A stretch of DNA of 54,608 nt from Rhodococcus aetherivorans (GCF_011058165.1 NZ_JAALEG010000032.1:1-54608); one strand, 5' to 3'; positions 41,815 through 50,866 are shown, counted from the first letter of the stretch. The notes: generated by a model not told the origin, from the letters alone. Numbers and translations are program-made.

Positions 41815-41937
41815 GAACGGAGCGTAGACGGCGTGAAAGTTGTTCGGCCACCGGGTGTCCCGGAATCCGAGCGGACGACCGCGCGTGGTGCGGGGTGGAC
41901 GCCCCGCGACGACCAAGTCCTTCGTTCGGCGAACTAC

Positions 41938-41951
41938 GTGATCCGGCTCAC
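41938..41951. promoter_or_regulatory. CRP-like site 1 upstream of the MHS transporter
   Basis: GTGATCCGGCTCAC is a GTGA-N6-TCAC dyad, extended by CGTGA...TCACA to 9 of 10 consensus positions of TGTGA-N6-TCACA. It lies 44 bases from the second copy. Confidence 0.6.
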
Positions 41952-41981
41952 AGCCACCCCCCTTTCGGGGGTAGTGGGGGA

Positions 41982-41995
41982 GTGAGACGGATCAC
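41982..41995. promoter_or_regulatory. CRP-like site 2 upstream of the MHS transporter
   Basis: GTGAGACGGATCAC is a second GTGA-N6-TCAC dyad. Together the two sites also form a 14-base inverted repeat with one mismatch. A C6/G5 mini-hairpin lies between them. The transporter start is 64 bases downstream. Confidence 0.55.
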
Positions 41996-42059
41996 TACCT
42001 TTCCTTCCATCGCGCGGCGCAGGGCCGCCGCGGCTCGGACGGAAATACGGAGGACAGAC

Positions 42060-43427
42060 GTGACCACAGTGTCGACACCGGGGGCCGAACCCCCCGTGGT
42101 ACCGGCGGGACAGAAGCCCGCCGCGCCGACCGCCCCCGCCCCGGGCGGACCCGGCATCCGACGCGTCGCCATCGCCAGCTGCATCGGCACCACCATCGAG
42201 TTCTACGACTTCTTCATATACGGAACCGCCGCAGCCCTGGTCTTTCCGACGGTGTTCTTCCCGGCTCTCGGTGCCACCGCCGGCACGGTCGCCTCGTTCG
42301 CGACCTTCGCCGTCGCGTTCATCGCCCGCCCGGTCGGGGCCATGCTGTTCGGGCACTTCGGCGACCGCATCGGCCGCAAGAAGACCCTCGTCTCCACGCT
42401 GCTGCTGATGGGCATCTCGACCCTGCTCATCGGGCTGCTGCCGGGCGCCGAGACGATCGGCGTCGCCGCCCCGATCATCCTCGTGCTGCTGCGATTCGCG
42501 CAGGGCTTCGCCGTCGGCGGGGAATGGGCCGGCGCGACGCTGCTCACCGCCGAGTACGCGCCACCGGGCAAACGCGGCCTGTACGCGATGTTCCCGCAGC
42601 TCGGCCCCGCCATCGCCTTCGCCCTGTCGAGCGCCACCTTCCTGTTCACCGGCCTGGCCCTCGGCGACACCAACGAGGCCTTCCTCAACTACGGCTGGCG
42701 AATCCCGTTCCTGTTCAGCATCGTTCTCGTGGCCATCGGTCTCTACATGCGCCTCGCCATCGAGGAGACCCCCGTGTTCCGGGCCGAGAGCGAGGCCCGC
42801 GCCGCCGCCCCGGCCGAGAAGCGCACCCTGCCGTTCCTCGACGCCCTGCGCTACCAGACCAAGGAGATCCTCCTCTCGGCCGGCGCACTGGCGATCATGT
42901 TCGCCTTCTTCTACATGGGCACCGCGTACCTGACCAGCTACGCGACCAAGACCCTCGGCTTCTCCCGGCCGTTCGTCCTCACCGTCGGCATCGCCGCCTC
43001 GTTCGTCTTCGGCGCCGCGATCGTGCTCTCCGCCCTCTACTCCGACCGGGTCGGCCGCCGGCGCGTCATCATGATCTCCTGCGGCTTCTCCGTCGTGTGG
43101 GCGCTGGCGCTGTTCCCGCTGCTCGACACCGGCTCGCCGGTCGCGTTCGTCGTCGGCATGATGGTCACCCTGGCCATCTTCGGCATCGCCTACGGACCGT
43201 GCGGCGCGCTGCTGCCGGAGATGTTCCACACCCGGTACCGGTACACCGGCGCCGGACTCGGCTACAACCTCGCCGGCGTCCTGGGTGGCGCGATTCCGCC
43301 CATGCTGGCCGCGCCCCTCGCGGCGTCCTACGGCGGCATCGCCATCGGCATCATGCTCTCCGTGCTCGGCGTGCTGAGCTTCGTGTGCACCAAGGCTCTC
43401 GTCGAGACCCGCGACCGAGCGCTCTGA
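42060..43427 (+). CDS. MFS transporter, metabolite:H+ symporter (MHS) family
   Basis: 455 aa major facilitator with 12 membrane helices. The MHS signature at the start is [22 protein letters not shown]. The loop 2-3 motif is [18 protein letters not shown], and [18 protein letters not shown] lies in helix 4. MHS members import organic acids such as acetate, propionate, citrate, proline/betaine or alpha-ketoglutarate with protons. Because an acyl-CoA synthetase follows, a short-chain or other carboxylate is likely here. The GTG at 42060 is used because GGAGGAC lies 8 bases upstream and the conserved sequence begins shortly after. Two CRP-like sites precede it, and a hairpin at 43435 ends it. 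Confidence 0.88.
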   Translation: MTTVSTPGAEPPVVPAGQKPAAPTAPAPGGPGIRRVAIASCIGTTIEFYDFFIYGTAAALVFPTVFFPALGATAGTVASFATFAVAFIARPVGAMLFGHFGDRIGRKKTLVSTLLLMGISTLLIGLLPGAETIGVAAPIILVLLRFAQGFAVGGEWAGATLLTAEYAPPGKRGLYAMFPQLGPAIAFALSSATFLFTGLALGDTNEAFLNYGWRIPFLFSIVLVAIGLYMRLAIEETPVFRAESEARAAAPAEKRTLPFLDALRYQTKEILLSAGALAIMFAFFYMGTAYLTSYATKTLGFSRPFVLTVGIAASFVFGAAIVLSALYSDRVGRRRVIMISCGFSVVWALALFPLLDTGSPVAFVVGMMVTLAIFGIAYGPCGALLPEMFHTRYRYTGAGLGYNLAGVLGGAIPPMLAAPLAASYGGIAIGIMLSVLGVLSFVCTKALVETRDRAL

Positions 43428-43434
43428 TCCCACC

Positions 43435-43466
43435 GGCGCCCTCCCCGACACCCCGGGGAGGGCGCC
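43435..43466 (+). terminator. 13-bp hairpin after the transporter
   Basis: GGCGCCCTCCCCG (43435-43447) pairs perfectly with CGGGGAGGGCGCC (43454-43466) over a 6-base loop, starting 8 bases after the stop codon. It separates the transporter from the synthetase operon. Confidence 0.75.
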
Positions 43467-43489
43467 TCGTGCTGCCACCGCACCGCCAA

Positions 43490-43508
43490 CTGTCCAGAAT
43501 CCGAACAC
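43490..43508. promoter_or_regulatory. 19-bp element CTGTCC-N7-GAACAC (copy 1)
   Basis: CTGTCCAGAATCCGAACAC sits 86 bases before the synthetase ATG. It has the same end sequences and the same length as the element at 46915-46933 ahead of the aldehyde dehydrogenase, so both are likely sites for one activator, plausibly the AcoR-like protein encoded between them. Confidence 0.6.
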
Positions 43509-43593
43509 CTGCGGCGCCGGATCGGCGAGCATGGTGGACGAGTCCACGAGATCCCCTCGCTCGCCCCGGGCCGCGCACACTGCAGGAGCACCC

Positions 43594-45252
43594 ATGACCG
43601 GTTTCGCCACACCCGAACTGCCCAGCTACACCTCGGGGGCGTGGAACACCCCGCTGCTGGGGGACACGATCGGCGACAACTTCGACCGCACCGTCGCCCG
43701 CCACGGCGACCGCGACGCGCTCGTCGACCGCGCCGCCGGCCGGCGCTGGACCTACACCGAACTCGCCGCGGAGGTCGACGCCCTCGCGCTCGGTCTGCTG
43801 CGCGCCGGCATCGGCAAGGGCGACCGGGTGGGCATCTGGGCGCCGAACCGGGCGGAGTGGGTGTTCGTCCAGTACGCCACCGCGAAGATCGGCGCGATCC
43901 TGGTCAACATCAACCCCGCCTACCGTTCGCACGAACTGCAGTACGTGCTCACCCAGGCCGGGATCCGGATGCTGATCTCCGCGCCGAGTTTCAAGACGTC
44001 CGACTACGCCGCGATGATCGCCGAGGTGCGCGGCGACTGCCCGGACCTCGAACAGGTGGTGCTGCTCGGATACCCCGAATGGGACGAGCTCGGCGAGTCC
44101 GGGCGCGCCGCACTCGCCGACGACCGCACCCGGCTCGACGCCGCGCAGCGTGACCTGTCGGCCGACGATCCGATCAACATCCAGTACACGTCCGGCACGA
44201 CCGGGTTCCCCAAGGGCGCCACCCTCAGCCACCACAACATCCTCAACAACGGATTCTTCGTCGGCGAACTGTGCCACTACACCGAGAACGACAAGGTGTG
44301 CATCCCGGTGCCCTTCTACCACTGCTTCGGCATGGTCATGGGCAACCTGGCCTGCACCAGCCACGGCGCGACGATGGTCATCCCCGGCCCCGCCTTCGAC
44401 CCGGCCCAGACCCTGGCCGCCGTCGCCGAGGAGCGCTGCACCTCCCTGTACGGGGTGCCGACGATGTTCATCGCCGAACTCGCCGACCCCTCCTTCGAGA
44501 CCCACGACCTGTCGAGCCTGCGGACCGGCATCATGGCCGGCTCCCCGTGCCCGGTCGAGGTGATGAAGCAGGTCATCGAGCGGATGGGCATGACCGAGGT
44601 CTCCATCTGCTACGGCATGACCGAGACCTCGCCGGTGTCCCTGCAGACCCGCAGCGACGACACCATCGACCAGCGCGTGTCCACCGTCGGCCGCGTCGGC
44701 CCGCACCTCGAGGTCAAGATCGTCGACCCGGCCACGGGCCTGACCGTCCCGCGCGGTGAACCGGGCGAGCTGTGCACCCGCGGCTACTCGGTGATGCTCG
44801 GCTACTGGAACCAGCCCGACAAGACCGCCGAGGCCATCGACAAGGCCCGGTGGATGCACACCGGCGACATCGGCGTCATGGACGCCGACGGGTACGTCTC
44901 GGTCACCGGCCGCATCAAGGACATGGTCATCCGTGGTGGCGAGAACATCTACCCGCGGGAGATCGAGGAGTTCCTCTACACCCACCCGGACATTCTCGAC
45001 GCCCAGGTCGTCGGCGTGCCCGACGAGAAGTACGGGGAGGAGCTCATGGTGTGGATCCGGATGCGGGAGGGGGCGGCGCCGCTCGACGCGCAGTCGCTGC
45101 GCGAGTACTGCACGGGCAAGCTCGCGCACTACAAGATCCCCCGCTACGTGCACATCGTCGACGAGTTTCCGATGACGGTCACCGGCAAGATCCGCAAGGT
45201 CGAGATGCGGGAGCTGTCCACGGCCCTGCTCGGGGAGGCCGAGCGGGGGTGA
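43594..45252 (+). CDS. AMP-forming acyl-CoA synthetase
   Basis: 552 aa ANL-superfamily enzyme that activates a carboxylic acid with ATP and CoA via an acyl-adenylate. The phosphate loop is [11 protein letters not shown] at residues 198-208. The adenylate motif [11 protein letters not shown] lies near 343-353, the hinge/ATP Asp is in MHTGDIG, and the catalytic Lys is in the C-terminal [13 protein letters not shown]. The chain length preferred is not evident; the size and GYWNQPD style fit FadD-type medium/short-chain ligases. It is the first gene of an operon with the AcoR-like regulator (GTGA overlap). The ATG at 43594 follows AGGAG; an upstream in-frame GTG has no ribosome site. Confidence 0.92.
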   Translation: MTGFATPELPSYTSGAWNTPLLGDTIGDNFDRTVARHGDRDALVDRAAGRRWTYTELAAEVDALALGLLRAGIGKGDRVGIWAPNRAEWVFVQYATAKIGAILVNINPAYRSHELQYVLTQAGIRMLISAPSFKTSDYAAMIAEVRGDCPDLEQVVLLGYPEWDELGESGRAALADDRTRLDAAQRDLSADDPINIQYTSGTTGFPKGATLSHHNILNNGFFVGELCHYTENDKVCIPVPFYHCFGMVMGNLACTSHGATMVIPGPAFDPAQTLAAVAEERCTSLYGVPTMFIAELADPSFETHDLSSLRTGIMAGSPCPVEVMKQVIERMGMTEVSICYGMTETSPVSLQTRSDDTIDQRVSTVGRVGPHLEVKIVDPATGLTVPRGEPGELCTRGYSVMLGYWNQPDKTAEAIDKARWMHTGDIGVMDADGYVSVTGRIKDMVIRGGENIYPREIEEFLYTHPDILDAQVVGVPDEKYGEELMVWIRMREGAAPLDAQSLREYCTGKLAHYKIPRYVHIVDEFPMTVTGKIRKVEMRELSTALLGEAERG

Positions 45253-46892
45253 ACGGTCTGCGGCCGGAGATCGCGCTGTCCTGGAAACGCTCGCAGTTGA
45301 GCGGGATCGACCCGGGACGGCTCCCCGAGCCGACCCTGCTGGGCCCCTCGGACGCGGCCGGGCGGCTGCTCGAAGCCGCCCGGCCGGTGCTCGACGAGCT
45401 GCGCACGCAGCTCGCCGGCACGGGCTGCTGCATCCTCCTTGTGGACCGGGACTGCCGGATCGTGGCCCGGCTGTTCGACGCGGCACCCATGCAGCGCGCC
45501 ATGGAGGAGATCGGCGTGGTCCCCGGCGCGACCCTGAGCGAGGACACCTACGGCACCAACGCTCTCGGCACCCCGTTCGAGGTGCGGCAGAGCCTCGTGG
45601 TGCACGGCGAGGAGCACTACCTCGAGTCCCTCAAGGACTTCAGCTGCTACGGGCACCCCCTCGTGCATCCCGTCACCCGCCGCATCGAAGGCATCCTCGA
45701 CATCACCGCCGCCGGCAAGATCGCCAATCCGCTGTTCGTGCCGTTCCTCGCCCGCGCGGCCCGCGACATCGAGGCGCGGTTGCTCGAGGGGGCCCGCGAA
45801 TCGGACCGGCGGGTGGTCGATGCGTTCCAGCGGGCCGCGCAGCAGCGCGGCGTCGCGGTCGCGGCCATGGGTGAGGACATCATGCTCACCAACAAGGCCG
45901 CCGTGGAACTGCTCGTGCCCGCCGACCACGCGGCGCTGCGCGCGATCGCGGTCGACCTGCCGGCGGGGGAGTCCCGCACGATGGACTTCGCGTTGTCCGC
46001 CGGCGGGCGCACCCGGTTGCGGATCGACCGCATCCCGGGCATCGGCAGCGGGGCGCTGTTCCTGCTCGACGCCGCCGCCGCGCGGGAACCCGTGCCCCGC
46101 AGCGACGTCGCGCAGGACGCGACGACGCGGCTGCGGCAGCGGCTCGGACGGCTGCGCGAGCGCACCGGTGGCGTGGCGATCCTCGGCGAGCCCGGGAGCG
46201 GACGGACCTGGGCCGCAAGGGAACTCGTACGTGACACCGTCACCTTCCTCGACGCCGCCCGGATCGTCGGCGAGGGCGAACACGAGTGGGCGGCCGGGCT
46301 GCTGTCGGTCGCCGCTGCGGCGGACGGCGGCGTCGTGGTCGTCGAACACGTGCACCTGGCGCCGGATCCGGTGCTGGCGCTGCTCTCGTCGATGCTCTCC
46401 GACCCGGCCGCGGCCCGCCTCGTGCTCACCGCGGACCCCCTGGACGACGTCCGCCCGACGGTGCGAGAACTGTTGGCGCGCTGCCCCGGTCAGGTCCGGG
46501 TGCCCGCGCTGCGGCAACGGATCCGGGAACTCGGCGACCTGGCCTCCGCGCTGGCCCGGGAACTCGACCGGCCGGACCTGCGCCTGGGCCCCAGTGCCCT
46601 GACGGCGCTGTCGGAACGCTCGTGGCCCGGCAACCTCGCCGAGCTGCGGGCGGTGCTGGCCGCCATCCCGGAGCGGGAGTCCCCGCTGCCGGTGCGGGTG
46701 GAGGATCTGCCGGTCGAGTACCGCGCGACGAGCCGGGTCTCGCGTCTGGGCGGGCGCGAGCGCGCCGAGCGGGAGGCCATCATCGAGGCGCTGCGCGAGA
46801 GCGGCGGCAACAAGGTGCACGCCGCGGCGCGGCTCGGCATCAGCCGCACCACCCTCTACAGCAGGATCCGCGCACTCGGCATCGCCGGCTGA
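45249..46892 (+). CDS. AcoR-like regulator: GAF sensor, degenerate AAA+ and Fis helix-turn-helix
   Basis: 547 aa. It opens with the AcoR-type block [17 protein letters not shown]. The GAF-type sensor is next (about 60-190; [23 protein letters not shown] and [24 protein letters not shown]), then an AAA+-like domain with Walker A GEPGSGRT. The last 40 residues form a Fis-type HTH ([32 protein letters not shown]). The GAFTGA loop that contacts sigma-54 is absent and Walker B is altered (VVVVEHV), as expected where sigma-54 is lacking. It probably activates the downstream dehydrogenase operon on sensing an alcohol or aldehyde. Start is GTG, overlapping the synthetase stop. Confidence 0.87.
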   Translation: MNGLRPEIALSWKRSQLSGIDPGRLPEPTLLGPSDAAGRLLEAARPVLDELRTQLAGTGCCILLVDRDCRIVARLFDAAPMQRAMEEIGVVPGATLSEDTYGTNALGTPFEVRQSLVVHGEEHYLESLKDFSCYGHPLVHPVTRRIEGILDITAAGKIANPLFVPFLARAARDIEARLLEGARESDRRVVDAFQRAAQQRGVAVAAMGEDIMLTNKAAVELLVPADHAALRAIAVDLPAGESRTMDFALSAGGRTRLRIDRIPGIGSGALFLLDAAAAREPVPRSDVAQDATTRLRQRLGRLRERTGGVAILGEPGSGRTWAARELVRDTVTFLDAARIVGEGEHEWAAGLLSVAAAADGGVVVVEHVHLAPDPVLALLSSMLSDPAAARLVLTADPLDDVRPTVRELLARCPGQVRVPALRQRIRELGDLASALARELDRPDLRLGPSALTALSERSWPGNLAELRAVLAAIPERESPLPVRVEDLPVEYRATSRVSRLGGRERAEREAIIEALRESGGNKVHAAARLGISRTTLYSRIRALGIAG

Positions 46893-46914
46893 CCGTCGTA
46901 TGCGCATGTGCGCA

Positions 46915-46933
46915 CTGTCCAATCCTTGAACAG
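46915..46933. promoter_or_regulatory. 19-bp element CTGTCC-N7-GAACAG (copy 2)
   Basis: CTGTCCAATCCTTGAACAG is a near-palindrome (CTGT, CA, A, TTG and ACAG match on both strands), 60 bases before the aldehyde dehydrogenase ATG. It has the same spacing and end sequences as the copy at 43490. Confidence 0.65.
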
Positions 46934-46992
46934 TTCCCGCGGGCCTGCCCGAAGCAGTATGACCCGTGTCACACTACTTCAGGAGGTTGGGC

Positions 46993-48492
46993 ATGACAGC
47001 TGTTGCCGAGCACACCGTCGCTCCGCGGGTTCGGGAGTTTCTCTCCGGGACCAGGCAGCTCTACATCGGCGGCGAATGGGTCGACGCCGCCTCGGGCCGC
47101 GTCTTCGCGACCTACGATCCCGCGACCGGGGACAAGCTCACCGACGTCGCCCACGGCGCCGCCGAGGACGTCGACCGGGCCGTGCGGGCCGCCCGCAAGG
47201 CGTTCGACGAGGGCCCCTGGCCGACGATGAAGGCCGCCGAGCGCGAGCGCATGATCTGGCGGGTCGGTGATCTGCTCACCGAACGTGCCGAGGAGTTCGG
47301 CCAGCTCGAGGCCCTCGACAACGGCAAGTCCGCCGTGATCGCCGCGGCCGTGGACACGGCGTGGTCGGCGGACATCTTCCGCTACTACGCCGGGTGGGCC
47401 ACCAAGATCGAGGGCAGCACGGTCAACGTCACGATGCCGTTCGTGCCCGGCGGTGAGTTCCACGCCTACACGCTGCGCGAGCCGGTGGGCGTGTGCGGGC
47501 TCATCGTGCCCTGGAACTTCCCGCTGCTGATGGCCGCGTTCAAGCTCGCGCCGGCCCTGGCCGCCGGCAACACGGTCATCCTCAAGCCCGCAGAGCAGAC
47601 CCCGCTCACGGCGCTGCTGCTCGCCGAGATCTTCGAGGAGGCCGGCTTCCCGCCCGGCGTGGTGAACATCGTGCCCGGCTTCGGCGACGCCGGCGCCGCG
47701 CTCGCCGCCCACGACGACGTCGACAAGATCGCCTTCACCGGGTCCACCGAGGTGGGCAAGAAGGTCGTCGACGCCGCCAAGGGAAACCTGAAGAAGGTCT
47801 CTCTCGAACTCGGCGGCAAGAGCCCGAACATCGTCTTCGCCGACGCCGATTTCGACGCCGCCGTCGCCGGATCGCTCGATGCGTGGCTGTTCAACCACGG
47901 CCAGTGCTGCGTCGCCGGCACCCGGTTGTTCGTCGAGCGTCCCATCTTCGAGAAGTTCACCGAGGCCGTCGCGGAGGCGGCGAGCAAGGTGAAGATCGGC
48001 CCCGGTCTCGACCCGGCCACCCAGCTCGGCCCGCTGGTCTCCCAGGAGCAGCTGGACCGGGTCACCGGCTACCTGCGCCAGGGCCTGACCGACGGGGCAC
48101 GCGCCCTCACCGGCGGAAAGCGCTGGGGCGACAAGGGCTTCTTCGTCGAACCGACCGTGCTGGTGGACGTGCAGCCCGACTTCAGCGTGGTGCGCGAGGA
48201 GATCTTCGGTCCCGTCGTCGCCGCCATGCCGTTCGACGCCGACGAGGGCATCACCGCCGCGGCCAACGACTCGATCTACGGGCTGGCCGCCGGCATCTGG
48301 ACCCGGGACCTGTCGAAGGCGCACCGCACCGCGCGGCGGCTCAAGGCCGGTTCGGTGTGGATCAACCAGTACAACGGCTTCGACACCGCGATGCCGTTCG
48401 GCGGGTTCAAGCAGTCCGGGTGGGGACGCGAGCTCGGCGCGGGAGCGCTGGACCTCTACACCCAGACCAAGGCCGTGAACATCGCCCTCTGA
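46993..48492 (+). CDS. Aldehyde dehydrogenase (phenylacetaldehyde/betaine type)
   Basis: 499 aa NAD(P)-dependent aldehyde dehydrogenase of a different branch from ThcA. The NAD pocket is [22 protein letters not shown], with FTGSTEVGKK. The general base is E272 in LELGGKSP and the nucleophile is C306 in NHGQCCVAGTR. The C-terminus has FGGFKQSGWGRELG. It likely oxidises the aldehyde produced by the adjacent mycofactocin-linked alcohol dehydrogenase, 33 bases downstream. AGGAGG precedes the ATG at 46993, and a CTGTCC-N7-GAACAG element lies upstream, pointing to inducible control by the AcoR-like protein. Confidence 0.92.
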   Translation: MTAVAEHTVAPRVREFLSGTRQLYIGGEWVDAASGRVFATYDPATGDKLTDVAHGAAEDVDRAVRAARKAFDEGPWPTMKAAERERMIWRVGDLLTERAEEFGQLEALDNGKSAVIAAAVDTAWSADIFRYYAGWATKIEGSTVNVTMPFVPGGEFHAYTLREPVGVCGLIVPWNFPLLMAAFKLAPALAAGNTVILKPAEQTPLTALLLAEIFEEAGFPPGVVNIVPGFGDAGAALAAHDDVDKIAFTGSTEVGKKVVDAAKGNLKKVSLELGGKSPNIVFADADFDAAVAGSLDAWLFNHGQCCVAGTRLFVERPIFEKFTEAVAEAASKVKIGPGLDPATQLGPLVSQEQLDRVTGYLRQGLTDGARALTGGKRWGDKGFFVEPTVLVDVQPDFSVVREEIFGPVVAAMPFDADEGITAAANDSIYGLAAGIWTRDLSKAHRTARRLKAGSVWINQYNGFDTAMPFGGFKQSGWGRELGAGALDLYTQTKAVNIAL

Positions 48493-48525
48493 CCCCCGTC
48501 ACCCGCCACCCCAAGGAGAACAACG

Positions 48526-49638
48526 ATGAAGACCAAAGCCGCAGTCCTGCTCGAGACCGGCAAGCCGTTCGAGATCATGGAACTCGACCTCGACGGCCCG
48601 GGCCCCGGCGAGGTGCTGATCAAGTACACCGCGGCGGGCCTGTGCCACTCGGACCTGCACCTGACCGACGGGGACCTGCCCCCGCGCTTCCCGATCGTCG
48701 GTGGCCACGAGGGTTCCGGCATCATCGAGGAGGTCGGCCCTGGCGTCACCAAGGTCAAGCCCGGTGACCACGTGGTGTGCAGCTTCATCCCGAACTGCGG
48801 CACCTGCCGGTACTGCTCGACGGGCCGGCAGAACCTGTGCGACATGGGCGCCACCATCCTCGAGGGCTGCATGCCGGACGGCTCGTTCCGGTTCCATTCC
48901 GGCAGCACCGACTTCGGCGCGATGTGCATGCTCGGCACGTTCGCCGAACGCGCCACCATCTCGCAGCACTCGGTGGTCAAGGTCGACGACTGGCTCCCGC
49001 TCGAGACCGCCGTGCTCGTCGGCTGCGGTGTGCCGTCCGGTTGGGGCACCGCGGTGTACGCCGGGGACGTCCGTGCCGGGGACATCGTCGTGATCTACGG
49101 CATCGGCGGCCTCGGTGTCAATGCCGTCCAGGGTGCCGTGCACGCGGGCGCCAAGTACGTGGTGGTCGTCGACCCGGTGGAGTTCAAGCGCGAGACCGCC
49201 CTGAAGTTCGGTGCCACGCACGCCTTCGCGAGTGCCGCCGAGGCGGCCGAGAAGGTCAACGAGCTGAGCTGGGGCCAGGGCGCCGACGCCGCCCTGATCC
49301 TCGTCGGCACCGTCGACGAGGAGGTCGTCTCGGCGGCCACCTCGATCGTGGGCAAGGGCGGCACCGTCGTCATCACCGGCCTGGCCAATCCCGAGAAGCT
49401 GACCGTGCACGTGTCCGGAACGGAACTGACTCTGTTCCAGAAGACCATCAAGGGCTCGCTGTTCGGTTCGGCGAACCCGCAGTACGACATCGTGCGGCTG
49501 CTGCGGCTCTACGATGCCGGCCAGCTGAAGCTCGACGAGCTGGTCACCCACCGCTACAGCCTGGAGGAGGTCAACCAGGGCTACCAGGACCTGCGGGACG
49601 GCAAGAACATCCGCGGCGTCATCGTCCACGACGCCTGA
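48526..49638 (+). CDS. NDMA-dependent, mycofactocin-linked alcohol dehydrogenase
   Basis: 370 aa zinc medium-chain dehydrogenase of the nicotinoprotein family (Rxyl_3153 type) found only with mycofactocin genes. It holds NAD(H) permanently and passes electrons to mycofactocin in the cell, or to NDMA in vitro. Catalytic zinc ligands are C40, H61 and probably C167; the structural zinc site is C91, C94, C97 and C105. The cofactor fold is GIGGLG at 192-197. The ATG has GGAG 9 bases upstream. It shares an operon with the aldehyde dehydrogenase, so the pair oxidises alcohol to acid, with MftG re-oxidising the mycofactocin. Confidence 0.95.
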   Translation: MKTKAAVLLETGKPFEIMELDLDGPGPGEVLIKYTAAGLCHSDLHLTDGDLPPRFPIVGGHEGSGIIEEVGPGVTKVKPGDHVVCSFIPNCGTCRYCSTGRQNLCDMGATILEGCMPDGSFRFHSGSTDFGAMCMLGTFAERATISQHSVVKVDDWLPLETAVLVGCGVPSGWGTAVYAGDVRAGDIVVIYGIGGLGVNAVQGAVHAGAKYVVVVDPVEFKRETALKFGATHAFASAAEAAEKVNELSWGQGADAALILVGTVDEEVVSAATSIVGKGGTVVITGLANPEKLTVHVSGTELTLFQKTIKGSLFGSANPQYDIVRLLRLYDAGQLKLDELVTHRYSLEEVNQGYQDLRDGKNIRGVIVHDA

Positions 49639-49644
49639 TCGTGG

Positions 49645-49675
49645 GGTGCGCCTCGCCCGCCGGGCGGGGCGCACC
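49645..49675 (+). terminator. 15-bp hairpin after the alcohol dehydrogenase
   Basis: GGTGCGCCTCGCCCG (49645-49659) pairs with CGGGCGGGGCGCACC (49661-49675) with one G-U pair, 6 bases after the stop. The drawn loop is one base, so the top pairs must open. It ends the ALDH-ADH operon. Confidence 0.7.
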
Positions 49676-49793
49676 TCCGGGACCGCGCAACTTTTTGCAG
49701 AAGATTCACCGGAATTCACCCGAAGTGCGCATATTCCGCGCACCCTGTGGCATACCGTCCCCACGGTTCGATGTTCCGAGAGAGGAGCCCGTG

Positions 49794-50060
49794 ATGGGAG
49801 AAATCATCGGCACGATCATCTTCGGCGCGGTCATCGGTGTGCTCGCACGCCTGGTGATACCGGGGAAGCAGGCGATGGGATGGCTCATCACCATCGTCAT
49901 CGGCATCATCGGTGCCCTGCTCGGCTACTGGATCTGGGGCATGATCAGCGACCAGGGCGACACCGAGGGTATCGACTGGATCCGCTGGATCATCAGTATC
50001 GCCGTGGCCGCGGTGCTGACGCTGGCCTACACCTCCATGACGAGGAGCAGGGTCCGGTAA
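49794..50060 (+). CDS. GlsB/YeaQ/YmgE-family stress membrane protein
   Basis: 88 aa with three hydrophobic helices. The transglycosylase-associated family pattern is visible in MGEIIGTIIFGAVIGVLARL, then VIPGKQAMGWLITIVIGIIGALLG, then IISIAVAAVLTLAY. These proteins are induced by envelope or general stress and have no known enzymatic role. The usual GDxxPxGxx loop is shortened to IPGKQAMG. The ATG at 49794 follows AGAGGAG. It is a single-gene unit closed by the hairpin at 50071. Confidence 0.88.
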   Translation: MGEIIGTIIFGAVIGVLARLVIPGKQAMGWLITIVIGIIGALLGYWIWGMISDQGDTEGIDWIRWIISIAVAAVLTLAYTSMTRSRVR

Positions 50061-50070
50061 CAGCGGCGAA

Positions 50071-50106
50071 ACGGGACCCCGTCCGGAGATCCGGACGGGG
50101 TCCCGT
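50071..50106. terminator. 16-bp perfect hairpin between convergent genes
   Basis: ACGGGACCCCGTCCGG (50071-50086) pairs exactly with 50091-50106 across the AGAT loop, between the ends of the stress-protein gene (50060) and the leftward TetR gene (50113). It probably serves both. Confidence 0.85.
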
Positions 50107-50112
50107 GTCTGT

Positions 50113-50751
50113 TCAGGTCCCGGAGGCCGCGGTGCCCGGCCGATCGGCGCCGAGCGCGGCCAGGGTCATGCGCCGCAGGACCGCCCGGGTCGCCGCGGGA
50201 GAGGCCCGGTCGGCGCTGTGCGGCGTCGAGTTGATGAGCCCGAACGCCGCGTGGGCCATGGTCCGAGCGTCGGACTCCCCCAGTGCGGGGTCGAGCCGGC
50301 GCAGCACGCCCACCCACAGCTCGACGTACCGCCGCTGGGTCTGGCGCACCTCCCGGCGGGCGTCCTCCGGGAGGGACTGCAGCTCCCGGTCCTGGACGCG
50401 GATCAGGTCCGGCTCCCCGAGCGCGAAGTCGAGGTGGAAGTCCACGAGCCGGTCGAGTGCGCGCCGGGGCTCGTCGGTGTGGTCGATCACGTCGGTACCG
50501 CCCGCCAGCAGGCGGCGGCTGATGTCGACCAGGAGCTCGACGAGCAGCGCGTCCTTGTTGGGGAAGTGCCGGTAGACGGCGGGACCGCTGATGCCCACCG
50601 CCGCGCCGAGATCCTCGAGGCGCACGCCGTTGAAGCCGCGCTCGGCGACGAGCCGTGCCGCGGCCTGCAGCAGTTGCCGCCGCCGGTCGGCCTTGGCCCG
50701 GCCGCGCGCGGTGAGCAGCTGCTCGTCGGTGTCCGGCTTCAGCTCGGTCAT
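50113..50751 (-). CDS. TetR-family regulator of the acyl-CoA carboxylase operon
   Basis: 212 aa. The helix-turn-helix is near residues 20-65 (QLLQAAARLVAERGFNGVRLEDLGAAVGISGPAVYRHFPNKDALL, split here only by helix loops), followed by a TetR C-terminal ligand domain with a DLIRVQDRELQSLPEDARRE stretch. This TetR type sits divergently beside accD1-accA1 in Mycobacteriales and probably responds to an acyl-CoA. The ATG at 50751 (MTELKPDTDEQ) is preferred over an in-frame start at 50787. The AT-rich intergenic region holds repeated TCAGTTA motifs that are likely its operators. Confidence 0.89.
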   Translation of the reverse strand: MTELKPDTDEQLLTARGRAKADRRRQLLQAAARLVAERGFNGVRLEDLGAAVGISGPAVYRHFPNKDALLVELLVDISRRLLAGGTDVIDHTDEPRRALDRLVDFHLDFALGEPDLIRVQDRELQSLPEDARREVRQTQRRYVELWVGVLRRLDPALGESDARTMAHAAFGLINSTPHSADRASPAATRAVLRRMTLAALGADRPGTAASGT

Positions 50752-50785
50752 CGGCCGCACCCTTCCTTCCTGATGTGGTCTGGAC

Positions 50786-50837
50786 AACTCAGTTAATCAC
50801 AGCTAACCTTATTTTCAGTTATCGAGTATTAACTCAG
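50786..50837. promoter_or_regulatory. AT-rich operator region between TetR and accD1
   Basis: TCAGTTA occurs at 50789-50795 and 50815-50821, AACTCAG at 50786 and 50831, and AGTTAAT (50791) faces ATTAACT (50828) as an inverted pair. The clustered TTAAC/GTTAA motifs stand out from the GC-rich surroundings, and the region must carry both divergent promoters. Confidence 0.5.
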
Positions 50838-50866
50838 GCGTTCACCCCCATGGCGAGGACGGTACT

